From NCBI GenBank assembly GCA_033557465.1, contig CM066034.1, positions 987,265,637 to 987,329,636 of the forward strand: a DNA stretch of 64,000 nucleotides. The letters are read 5' to 3'. The notes under the pieces were generated by a model that did no database searches, was not told the DNA's origin, and worked only from the letters and a program-made list of their open reading frames with translations. This DNA comes from Ichthyophis bannanicus. Taxonomy: Eukaryota > Chordata > Amphibia > Gymnophiona > Ichthyophiidae. Position 1 is the stretch's first letter. Each line of letters begins with the position of its first letter. Shown in pieces: positions 30,823 to 40,745 of this stretch. The translations under genes and the position numbers were made by a program.

Positions 30823-31189
30823 CCGCTGCCATTGAGCCGCCCCACAACCTTGCTGCCAGAATTGGTGGCAGCAGTGCAGCTTGGCTGTGCTCATCAAGGG
30901 GTGGGGGAAGGGCGGTGCATGTAGCGGAGAGGGTGGCATGGCCGGGGCTTCTGCCTAGGGCGGCAGAAACCCTTGGGCCAGTCCTAGCGGAGGGAGTGGA
31001 AAGAGGCTGGAGATCTGCCAGTTTCATTTCATCATCATCTGGGGTCATATGAAGAGGCTGGCATTATTCTCCTGTTTCAGGAGGAGGAACTGGCAGTGCT
31101 GATTGCCCCAGTCTCTTCCACCTTTTGCGTTTTCTTCAGGGGTTTTGATGTCTGCATCCTCCTTTTCAGTCAGTTGTCCCTTCCTGGGT

Positions 31190-31300
31190 TCTATGTCTGG
31201 TGCTCTGGGCTCTGATGTCGGAGCCCTTTGAGCCTTTGAAGTGCGCTACTCTCAAGGATTTGACACTCAAGACTGTTTTCTTGGTTACAGTTTGTTGGCA
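31190..31300 (+). pseudogene. Short DIRS recombinase fragment of another family
   Basis: One frame reads ALMSEPFEPLKCATLKDLTL then KTVFLVTV. It lines up with LMKPPFEPLATTTLKLLSWK VIFLIAI in DIRS-A, just before the catalytic arginine box. It breaks off after that and no other part of the element is recognised nearby. Confidence 0.5.
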
Positions 31301-31390
31301 AGGTGGATTTCCGAACTAAAGACTTTGTCTTGCTGGGATCTTTTCTGTCTTTTATGGAGGAGGCCATTTCCATTCGGTCTGTGCCTTCCT

Positions 31391-32437
31391 TTTTTTTTTT
31401 TTTTTTTTTTTTTAATTTTATTTTTTTCAAGTTTACAATATACATCCAAGCATTAACACTTGTGTCAGAAATAGAAAGGACAAATGAATTAATTACCAAA
31501 GAATACAAACAAGAAGGAAAAAAAATTGTCCAGTTCACTCTAGCCCTATACATGGTGGGAACCAAAAAGAAGGAAAAGAAAAGCTATTTGTGAAACATAC
31601 AGGAAAAAAATGTCAAGCTTACATCAGCTAGCATACGATAACTTTTATTGTGGATTACTAAGGCCCATAGATTATGAGCCAATGGGTTTACACGCACTGA
31701 TAAAGATAACTAGTTGGGATGGCTCAAAAAAGATATAACAGCCTGAAGTTTGACTAAACATTTTCAGGGGAATTTCAGAAAAAAACAAGGCCCCCAACTG
31801 CACGAACTGAGGTTAACCCTTTCATGGCTATTTTTGCCATATGGCAACCTTCAAATTTGCCCCCAAAATTTTCACCGGATTCTATATTTCCAAAAAATCC
31901 GCACACTGTATGCAAAATGTGATGTGTATCTGTGCTTGACATCTGAAAAAAAAAAAACGGTTATTTAAACTATCACACCCAGCAGTACATAAAACTGATG
32001 CCAAGACTGTTTTTAATTTTCAGCATTCAGGACCGTAGTTGCCACATATGGCAACAGCAAATATTGTTTCTTAGAAATAAAATTTTTTTCAAAAAAAACC
32101 TTTATATTCTGCATCATTTAGCTCAAATCTTAATTTAAAAAAACAGAAAAAAAATTTCAGTTACAAAACAATTATGTGGATGTGAAAGGGTTATAATAAG
32201 AGGAACTCCCTCCTACGTTTCTGCCTTTCCCTGGATAAATAAAGGAATATACGCACTTGAAAACCCTTAAAGGAAGCACTGCACTTGAAATATAGTTTCA
32301 GGAGCCAATTATGACCAGAAAGCAATGCCAACACAACAACCAATATAGAGGACACCATTGACTCTGAATCTGAAGTCTCCAAAATCTGAGATATGTTCAA
32401 AATATCCATATGATATATATCTGCTGCTGCTACTATT
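31391..32437 (-). mobile_element. L1-type element: ORF1 C-terminus, short 3' UTR, poly(A); no ORF2
   Basis: On the minus strand the ORF1 C-terminal part reads ETSDSESMVSSILVVVLALL, GHNWLLKLYFKCSASFKGFQ, VRIFLYLSRERQKRRREFLL (32194-32409). It resumes after the MITE with GLVFSEIPLKMFSQTSGCYI and FFEPSQL (about 31715-31810), then a stop, about 300 bp of 3' UTR and a poly(A) tail (T-run at 31391-31413). ORF1 leads straight to the 3' end, so ORF2 is absent, as in the copy at 8405-9745. The 5' end is truncated against an L2 3' tail. Confidence 0.65.
31817..32190. mobile_element. piggyBac-like MITE inside the L1 ORF1
   Basis: A 374-bp insert begins CCCTTTCATGG after TTAA (31813-31816) and ends CACATCC-type text GATGTGAAAGGG followed by TTAT (32191-32194), which looks like a mutated TTAA. 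The termini CCCTTTCA/TGAAAGGG are inverted. L1 ORF1 coding sequence is interrupted precisely here. Inside, TTGCCATATGGCAA-type palindromes occur at 31849 and 32039. Confidence 0.55.
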
Positions 32438-33790
32438 ACTACTATTAATCATTTATATAGTGCTGCAAGATATATGCAGCGCTGTACAGGCACATATAAA
32501 AGATGGTCTCTGCTAGTTAGAGCTCAAATTCTGATCAAGACAGACAATACAATACAATAGTTGAGAATAAGGATACAAGTAGGGAAAGGTAAGAAGACAC
32601 AAAGAAAACAAGGTATCAGGGTTCAAAGGCAGCCAGAAAGAGGTGAGCCTTTAGCATGGATTTGAAAAAGAGCAGAGATGAAGCCTGACCTACAGATTCG
32701 GGTAGTTTGGTCCAGGTATAAGGAGCAGCAAGGTGAAAGGATCGAAATCTAGAGTTGGCAGTGGAGGAAAAGGGCATAAAGAGAAGCAAGCCAGTGGAAG
32801 AGCGGAGCTCACGAGGAGGGGTGTAGGGAGAGAGGAGCGAAGAAAGGTAGTGAGGAGCAGTAGAATGAATGCATTTATAGGTCGGAAGGAGAAGTTTGAA
32901 TTAGATACAGAAACAGAAGGGGAGCCAATGAAGTAACATGAGGGGTTAAATGAGTATATCGGGGCCGGCAGAAGATTAGCTGTGCTGCAGAGTTTTGAAC
33001 AGATTGAAGGGGAGAGAGGTGACTCGGAGGGAGACCAGCAAGGAGGAGGTTGCAGTAGTTGAGATGAGAGGTGACTAAAGAGTGGATAAGTGTTTTAGTG
33101 GTGTGTTCAGTAAGGAAGGGGCAAATTCTGTTAATGTTATATAGAAAGAAATGGCAGGTTTTAGCTATCTATTCAATATGTGTGGAGGAGGAGAGGGAGG
33201 AGTCAAAGATGACTCTAAGGCTGTGGGCTGAGAAAACAGGAAGAGACAAGCGTGAATTTGTAGAAAGTCCGCAAGAGTGCGGAATTTGAGCCAAATGCAC
33301 TCAGCTGAGCAGGTACAGGAATGTAGGTAGTTGAAGACAGCCAGGATTGAGCTACAGTATGCCTCACAGGATATGGCATGGACGGAGCAGTAGTATCCAG
33401 AGCAGAGGAGAGTGCAGTGTTATAGGAAGCTACTACCTCATCAACAGACTCAGATAACATAGTGGAGGAAAGAGGTGATGAGACAGTAGTGGAGTGTCAA
33501 TAGCATGAAGATTTCTAAAGAAATTAGAGGAGACTGGGCGAGATTGAGGCGGGGGGATGATGAAGAGTGAAGCTTAGCAGGTAATCATCAGATCAGGGAA
33601 GAACTGAGGTACAGAAGTTTGAGAGTAAGCAATTAGAGAAGAAGACGAGGTCAAGACAGTGACCATGATAGTGGGGGCAGCAGAACAAAGCTGGAGGTTG
33701 AATGAGGAGGTAAGGGAAAGGAGCTTTAAAGCATAAGGGTCAGAGAGATTATAACATGAATGTTAAAATCCTCATGAATAAGGAAGGGGG
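32437..33790 (-). mobile_element. L2-type LINE of another subfamily (endonuclease end to 3' tail)
   Basis: The minus strand reads LTLLSSFNLQL-like endonuclease text near 33690, FFRNLHAIDTPLLSHHLFPP (33480-33550), then SVDEVVASYNTALSSALDTT. A jump to the RT C-terminus follows: FDSSLSFSTHIEQIAKTCHF near 33180, SLVTSHLNYCNLLLAGLPPS and LLFLYLIQTSP. The RT catalytic core is missing (internal deletion near 33290). The 3' end is AGCACTATATAAATGATTAA followed by a (TAG)n-type repeat. Many stops. Confidence 0.65.
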
Positions 33791-36629
33791 AAAAAGAATC
33801 CATAAAGAAGGAAAGCCACGAGTCATTTAATCAACCCCCTGACAAGTCTGCCTATACCTTTCTCACTGACTAACGGCTATCCAGAGAGGTAGTGGTGATC
33901 TTGTTTCCGCTTCGAAGCAGAATAACTGACTTCCCCCCTAAGGGCTGTTTTAAAAGCTTCGCAAATGATAGCAGCCATTATATTGCTCCATTTGTTTCTA
34001 CTAAAAAACATGTTATCCCTTGAATCGCACCCCACCGCAATAGCAGGCATTCCTTGGAAGAAGTACCACGCCATGCACATTGCAGCCACTGTGTCTCTTA
34101 TCCTGCTGCCATGTCGACGGAGCAACTGTGCTTTCATTAACTCCAGACTGAGGTCACGAATGAAGGCAAATGCAAGTTACTATGAGGAGATGCCATTAGA
34201 AATGTGAATAATGTTTGAAAACGGGTGGCCAGAGCAAAAATAAACCAGTTACACCCATAATTAACCGTTTTTTTTGTTTTTTTGTTGGACAGTCTATACA
34301 TGGGGGAATAATACCCCTCGGTACAGACTTTCAATTTTAATCCATACAAAACCGCAAAGATTTAAAACCTTATTGCACATGCACTTACTGTATTTCATCC
34401 GTGTAAACGACAAACACCATTGCAGGCTAATAGCAACGTAGTGTAGACGGCATGGTGATTGAATTGAGCCTTACAGCTTCACCATCACTCATTCTTGCTC
34501 GACGAAGTACCCCGTTTCAAAACTTTTAATTTGAATGGTTCAGTATCAGGACCAATTTCACCAGAAGGTCCCGACAATAAAAAAGCTTCTCCGAATGAAC
34601 TTGCCACTTCAAAGGCATGTTGGGGAATGGGATTCGATCATCTTAGTGAACCATAAATATTATGAAAAGGGCAAGCTAAATGTATGCTGTTTGAGCTGTT
34701 GAGATGATTTTAATCATCTTTGCATGTTAATATAATAAAGTAAAAAAGGACTTTTAATTGCTCTATTAGAAACTTCTTGGCGTGTCTGGCAGTGTTTTGG
34801 ATCCGAGCAAATATTGATAGCAAGTCATTACTAGTCACTTTTGCTAAACTGCATACCTAAAACTGATGAATCGGTAACAGTTTTGGGACCTAATGTCTGC
34901 ATAAGGCCCATCAAAACAGGATGCTATACTCCAGCCGAAACAGCTCTTTGCAGCCCCCATCCCACTCTGTAACCAGAGCATGATGATACAGTATAAAGGT
35001 TTATTGCATCTTCTGTGAATCGAGGAATTCATGCATCTTTTCTGGCTCAGAGTAAGTAGTGGTACAATTATTGAAAGTCACTCTCATTTGAAGCTGAATT
35101 TGAGCCCCCAGGTCTTTCAGTGATGGTTGCATAGATAGGAATTTCCTTCCTTTTCACAGCAGAACTTTTGACCGAATCTAGTACAGTCAGCAGCTTCCAG
35201 CCTTGGTAGAGTTGGGTGGCTTGTTCCTTAGTGGCCTGAAGAATTTGTAACATAAAGTTGTGGCCACAACAGGCCATGAGTGCTGTGTATTCAAGGCACT
35301 CCGTCTTGAAGGCTACCATAAAGGAGATGGTCAGCAACTGCGGCAGCAACCATTCGAGGAATTCAGAACATCAGAGCCTTCAGCACCTCAAGCAGATGAA
35401 TGTTGTTTCTTCCTTTGCAGTTTGATAAGTCTTCAAGGTCTGTTTGCAACTTGGGAATAGCCTCTGTGTTAGCATCCACCTGTGATGCAATCCCCTCCAA
35501 GCACTCTGTTTGAAGCTTGCGTGATCCCCAGCCACTGTTGTGATTGTTAGCTGCATGGCCAAAGACTCCAATTCTTTCTACACCTCTTTCGTAGCAGGCA
35601 GCTGGGATTGCATTATTCCCTTGAATCCTGAAGCTCTTTAACTATCTGTTCTGTACTTGCAGCCTGATCTCAAACCACAGTTGTCAGGCATCGGGAAATC
35701 CATTTTGCTTCCCTTCAGTCCTGACGAACACCATAAATGAGGCATTAGTCTTAGTAGCCTTATTGCCCAACATCATACAATACCACTTTGAGACTGTGAT
35801 CACAATCTGATAGCTCTAGGGGACCAAATTTCAGCTTTTATTGTCCTTTTAGAGCGGAGCAAGTGGTGGATGCTTCTAAATGCGTTTAGCTCCGGAGCGC
35901 CCCCACCTTTATGATGTTTTGATGAGTAGAATCGAGTTATTTGGGGATGAGTTCTCCCTGGAAGAATTGGTAGAGTACTGGAATATGAGGGCGTTTTCAA
36001 GAAATGTATAAAGCTGCCCCTTTAAGGAGCAGTGTCTCACTGATATACTTGCCCTCTGGTTTAATCAAGATTTGAGAGAGAGAAAAAAGGGTAAGTTTTT
36101 AGAACATAGGCCAATCTATGCTTGACAGCCAGGGCTTAATTTGTGTAGGCAAAAAGGAAGTGAAACTGTGGGGTGGGGTCGGCCAAAAGTGACATGAGGG
36201 GGCAGGGCTAGGGCTTGGATGTAACCGGAGGGAGGGGGGGGGGGGGCTATGTCTGGAAAGCACCCCAAAATTTCAGGTTTTTATGTTCAGATTAAAAATG
36301 GATGATGACACAAAATGGTCAAGCAGCTCACATCAACCTTTGCTCCAGGCAACATTTCCATGGGAGTAGATGGATAAATTGGCAGCTGGCTGCACCCCCG
36401 AGGATGAAATATGAGTAGTGCCACTCCCTGAGCAGGCGACGTGCCGTAATTGTGTTCCACCCCGTTCCAGCACGAATTAAGTCCTGATGATGGCACCAGT
36501 TTTGCCTCATCTATCAACAACACTTAAAATTTTAATCTATTATGAATTTATTTACATATATGATAAGATTTCTCAGAATTTGCACATTATTTAAAGGAAA
36601 AAGTGTGCAATAGAGATTGATGTGTAATA
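33791..36629. other. Unassigned 2.8-kb stretch
   Basis: Two small minus-strand frames (33877-34137, 34137-34349) and a pair at 35068-35571 have no motif I recognise. The latter two read like consecutive pieces of one decayed protein (MESLAMQLTITTVAGDHASF; TKEQATQLYQGWKLLTVLDS), but I cannot name it. A G-run lies at 36231-36246. No known repeat is visible. Confidence 0.3.
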
Positions 36630-38480
36630 GATTGTTTCATCTGCCATTTGGATGCCCAGTCTCCCAGTTTCTCAAGGTCCTATTGCAGTTTTTCACAATC
36701 CTCTTGTGATTTAACAACTTTGAATAATTTTGTCATCTGCAAATTTGATCACCTCATTCGTTCTCATTTCCAGGTCATTTATGAATGTTAAAAAGCAGCA
36801 AGCCTCTCTCATGAGGAACCTTGTCAAAGGCTTTTTGAAAATCCAAATACACTGTTTCAACCGGCTCAAATTTATCTATCTGTTTATTTACACCTTCAAA
36901 GAAATATAGCAGATTAGTGAGAAAATACTTTTCTTGGCTTTATTCTATTAAAGCATATGTTCTGTAATTGTGTTTTTTATAATGGTTTCTACTATTTTGC
37001 CCAGCATTGTTTTCTCTCTTAGTGCTCCTTTTACCCTTCTATCATCTAGTGGTTCAACTGACTTTCTTACAGATCTTTGCTACAAATGTAGTTGAAAAAC
37101 CTTTTATTATGCATTTTGGTTTCCACAGCAAGCTTCTGTTCAAATTCTCTTTGTCTGCCTTATCAATGCCTTGCATCTAACTTGCCAGTGCTTATGTTTC
37201 CTGTTGCTGCTTACGGATCTCGATCTCCTTTGTTTCCTTACCATTCCTCCTAAATGTATCCCATTTCTGCAGCTGTGTGTTGTCTGTCTTGACTAGATTG
37301 TAAGCTCTGATGAGCAGGGACTCTCTTTTACATGTGTCTGCAGCGCTGTATATGTCTTGTGCGCTGTACAAATGTTCAGTAGTAATAGTAGTGTTTGTCA
37401 TTTAGCATCTCTTTCCATTTTCTGAAATATGCTTTCTTGGCTATAACAGCCTCTCAGACCTCATCTTTAAACCATGCTGGCAGTTTGGCTTTCCTTCCAC
37501 CTTTTTTAAAGTGTGGAATACATCTGATCTGGGCTTCCAAGATGATTTTTAACAATACCCAGGCCTGATATAAATTCTTAACCATTGCAGTAGCTCCTTT
37601 TAGTATTTTCTTAACCATTTTCCTCATTTTATCATAATCTCCTTTTTGAATGTTAAATGCTAACGCAGTTGGTTTTCTTTCTATCAATCCTCCATTTATT
37701 AAATCCAATCTGATCGTGTTATGATCCCTGTTTCCAAGTTGCCCCAAAATCATTACCTCTCCTACTGGATCCTGCATTCTACTAAGGACTAGGTCCGAAG
37801 TAGCTTGCCTTTTTATTGATTCCTGAACCAGCAGCTCCATGAAGCAATCATTTATCTCATCTAGAAACTTTATCCCCCGGCATGTCCTGATGTGATGATG
37901 ACCTAGTCAATACTGGGTAATTAAAATCACCCATTATTACTGTGTAAACTTTGTTAGCTTCCCTAATTTCAGTTAGCATTTCGTCATCTGTTCATTCTGG
38001 CCAGGCATACGGTACTGTAACCCATTGCCGCCTTCTTTTTATCATAAAGATTCTAAAGTACATTTTGCTTCCTGCAAACCTTTATCCTGTTTTGATTTTT
38101 TAGCATATAGCACAACCTCTCTACCAATTTGATCCACACACTCATTGCAAAATAACTTGTACCTTGGTTATTACAGTGTCACATTGGCTATCCTCCTCCT
38201 AACAGGTCTCTGAAATGTCAGTTGTCTAACCTTTCATTCAGTGCTATATATTTAAGCTCTCCTATATTATTTTTTAGACTTCTAGCATTTGACATTTCGA
38301 AAATTGTTTTTCGTTCATATTAACAGTCTGGCTATCAGATGATAGGGGTAATTTGGACTCTTTCAACTCTGTCTGCTTTTTACTTAAAGGCACTTGGGTT
38401 ACTTTAACCTTTATTGGAACCTCTGTATTGGGATGCTGTAACTTCCCCGTTTGGTTAGTATCCTTCAAAGATACATCATT
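36630..38480 (-). mobile_element. CR1-like LINE, endonuclease to RT, internally deleted
   Basis: On the minus strand, from right to left: endonuclease text with VIMGDFNYP near 37930; the linker MELLVQESIKRQATSDLVLS, GQLGNRDHNTIRLDLINGG and GRKAKLPAWFKDEV (37454-37840); then RT pieces near 36830-36990 (VYLDFQKAFDKVPHERG-like) and 36700-36790 (NDLEMRTNEVIKFADD). The RT section between is shortened. A short segment at 37190-37400, plus strand, ends like an L2 (AGCGCTGTATATGTCTTGTG...GTAGTAATAGTAG) and seems to be a separate insertion in the gap. Confidence 0.7.
37190..37400 (+). mobile_element. L2-type 3' end inside the CR1 copy
   Basis: GACTAGATTGTAAGCTCTGA, GCAGGGACTCTC, GCAGCGCTGTATATGTCTTG and a final GTAGTAATAGTAGTG are the 3' UTR and tail type of the L2 subfamily seen inverted at 32437-32560. 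Confidence 0.55.
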
Positions 38481-38679
38481 CTGGACCATGTGCTCTTGGG
38501 CGACTTGTCTGCTTTTCTCTATGTAAATAAGAGATTGGTCCTGGAGTCCTGTTCCAGAGCAGCTAGTTGTGGAGTACATTGTACACACCAAGAATACTGG
38601 AGCATTTTACAGAATGGTCTCCTCATCTTGCCGCTTTGGCCACCTTCTCCAAGAAGGCAGGATTGCGCGATACGCCTAG

Positions 38680-38790
38680 AGTAGTGATTCTCAAACCTGT
38701 CCTGGAGGACCACACACCATTTGGGTTTTCAAGATATCCACAATGAATATGCATATGAGAGATTTGCATCAGCTCTTTGAGATGTGGATT
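38680..38790. mobile_element. hAT-type MITE end
   Basis: AGTAGTGATTCTCAAACCTG, CCTGGAGGACCAC and TATCCACAATGAATATGCAT followed by GAGAGATTTGCAT match, in inverted orientation, the segment at 52745-52880. The CAGTGRTTCTCAAMC-like edge is typical of hAT termini. No transposase. Confidence 0.4.
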
Positions 38791-39456
38791 TAGCCTGAAT
38801 CCTTAAGAATGTAACAACCTAGAAACAACATCACATTTACTGTTTATAAATGATTTGATGCTCTACATTTCCAGTAACCAGCAATTTGCAGAGCAACTCT
38901 GTGTAGTGAAAAGCTTTTCTGATGACAGGATGACTTTTGGCCTTGACAAATATGCTAAGGCAACTTTTTTTTTAAGAGGAAAATTGAGCAAAACAGAAAA
39001 CATCTCCCTGGCTGATGGCTATGACATCAAAGACCTTGAACAGGAAGGTTTATATAAATATCTTTGAGTAGAGGAAGGAGCGACGCTCGAGCAGAAATTA
39101 CCGAGAGAAAAGATCAATAAAGAATACTACAGGAGATCAATTATTGAAAAGTGCTTTAACCTCACGGAATAAGATAGAAGCTGTTAATCAGCTGGCAATT
39201 CATGTACTCTCATACAGGTTTGGGATTGTGGACTGGCCTCTTAAAGATCTTGAAAAGCTGGACGTGCGAACACTCTTCCATGCCCATGTGAAGTAATCTA
39301 CAAGAATATGTGTATGCCAAGATTGTACATCCCTAGAGTTGAAGGAGGGATAGGCCTCATAGAGATTGATTACATACACAGAACTACTATCATAGACCTC
39401 CAGGCCTACCTAACTATCATTGTATCCAAACACACAAAAAGTGCTGAAATGTGAAA

Positions 39457-39540
39457 GTTAAAGCAATGAATGAATGGTTGGTTCAGAATATTGCAACTCC
39501 CTGTTGCAATATTCTGAACCAGCCATTCATTGCTTTGACT
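39457..39540. repeat. Palindromic insert, about 37-bp arms
   Basis: AAAGCAATGAATG(AATG)GTTGGTTCAG...ATATTGCAAC, a loop TCCCT, then GTTGCAATATTCTGAACCAG...CATTCATTGCTTTGAC. It is nearly perfect except for a 4-base ATGA repeat in the left arm. It lies within decayed LINE coding sequence. Confidence 0.8.
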
Positions 39541-39765
39541 TCACAGGGTGGGTTGTGTTCTTTGAAGCCCTTGGGTATATTCTGATTTGGTTAGAAATAT
39601 GAAAGTAAGCATCCAGAATCTGTGTCCATCATCAAACTTGGACAAGCGCTCTGACAACTAGAAGGAATGAGTGAGAATCCACAAGCATACACAGGGAAGG
39701 AAGTAAAAAGGTTTGCTAAACTAGAGCAAAACCTCTTCAAAAAATTAAATCGGCAAACAGAGGTT

Positions 39766-39832
39766 GTTCTCCGGGAACAAGCAGGAAGTCAGTCCTCACA
39801 AATGGATGACGTTGGCACAGATGGAATCCGTG
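39766..39832 (+). repeat. Solo fragment of a DIRS left terminus
   Basis: GTTCTCCGGGAACAAGCAGG, AAGTCAGTCCTCACA and GATGACGTTGGCAC match the left end of DIRS-E (54222-54280: TTCTCCGGGAACAAGCAGGA, AGTCAGTCTTCACA, GTGACATTGGCAC). LINE coding sequence resumes right after it. Confidence 0.6.
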
Positions 39833-40058
39833 CGGTAATCACTGGTAAAACAGACACATGTCGATTCCGTGGGAGAGAGCTGGAAACAGTGACTCATCTC
39901 ATAGCTGACTGAAACTGATGGCAGAAAATTTATAAACATAAGGCACGATAAAGTAGCAGTCCTTATCCATTGGAAACTGTAAATACTTCAACATCACCGT
40001 GCCTGAAAAACACTGGGATTATGACCCTAAAATTTAGAGAATGATGAGGTTATGACAC

Positions 40059-40470
40059 CAAACTTTGTAACAGAGATGGACACTTCTGAAGGAGTGGATA
40101 ATATGAGGAAAGATCTAAAAACACTGGAAGAATGGTTTAATGCTTGGCAATTACGATTTAATAGTAAGAAACGCAGAGTCATGCACTTGGAATGCGGAAA
40201 TCAAAATAAATGTATACGATGATGGGAGAGAGGTTGGTGTGTATGGATCAGGAGAGGGACCTCTGAGTGCTAGTGTCTGAGGATCTCAAGGTGGCGAAAC
40301 ATGGCGGTAGCCAAAGCCAGAAGAATGCTGGGCTGCATACAGAGAGGAATAACCAGCAGAAAGGAGAATGTATTAATGCCCTTGTAGAAGTCGTTGGTGA
40401 GGCCTCACTTGGAGTATCATGTTTAGTTTTGAAGACCATATCTCACAAATGACCGTATCTCCAAAGAGAT
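40059..40470 (+). mobile_element. CR1-like LINE fragment
   Basis: It reads FVTEMDTSEGVDNMRKDLKT, LEEWFNAWQLRFNSKKRRVM then, after shifts, KARRMLGCIQRGITSRKENV and SLVRPHLEYHV, the thumb part of a CR1/L2-like RT. Stops throughout. Confidence 0.6.
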
Positions 40471-40574
40471 GCAAGCCTCACCAACAGATCAACTCCCAGT
40501 AACCCCAGATCCTAAAGAGATACCCCAGAAATTATGGACACTCTTCAAACTCCCATTGCTTAAAAACATTGAAT

Positions 40575-40745
40575 ATATAATCCAGATGTGTTGTCTCTTC
40601 ATCGGCTCTTGAAGAGCCATTTGTTTTGTCATGCTTTTGGCGCATGATTTTTGTTTAATGTTATTTTAAGATGTGTTAGGTTTTCTGTACCACTTTGAAC
40701 TTTTGTGATTAGGTGGTTTATACATGTTGTAAATAAATAAATAAA
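40575..40745 (+). mobile_element. LINE 3' end (L2-like tail)
   Basis: GTACCACTTTGAACTTTTGT, GATTAGGTGGTTTATACATG and a final TAAATAAATAAATAAAC form a typical L2-like end. Coding sequence upstream (40470-40575) cannot be assigned with certainty. Confidence 0.5.

Larger units (their letters stand above)
38835..40058 (+). pseudogene. LINE with C-terminal endonuclease (R4/Dong-like): RT C-terminal part
   Basis: Readable stretches in order: NQQFAEQLCVVKSFSDDRMT, FGLDKYAKATFFLRGKLSKT, DIKDLEQEGLYKYL (38855-39067); then after shifts KEYYRRSIIEK; YIPRVEGGIGLIEIDYIHRT (39325-39390); DTCRFRGRELETVTHLIAD (cysteine/histidine box near 39850); RHDKVAVLIHWKLCKYFNIT near 39955; LENDEVM near 40045. This is the order found in LINEs that carry a restriction-enzyme-like endonuclease at the C-terminus. 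The next expected segment, the endonuclease, is not here but appears at 46072-46205. A palindrome (39457-39540) and a DIRS end (39766-39832) interrupt it. Confidence 0.6.

Noticed and set aside
30690..31052. 120-codon frame across the palindrome and C-run
   Set aside because: It is generated by the inverted repeat and opens on both strands; low complexity.
33877..34349. Two small minus-strand frames as a host gene
   Set aside because: No domain, no convincing splice sites and no start context; left as unassigned.
35068..35571. Possible retroviral or gag-like protein on the minus strand
   Set aside because: The pieces look like one decayed protein, but no motif allows a family name.
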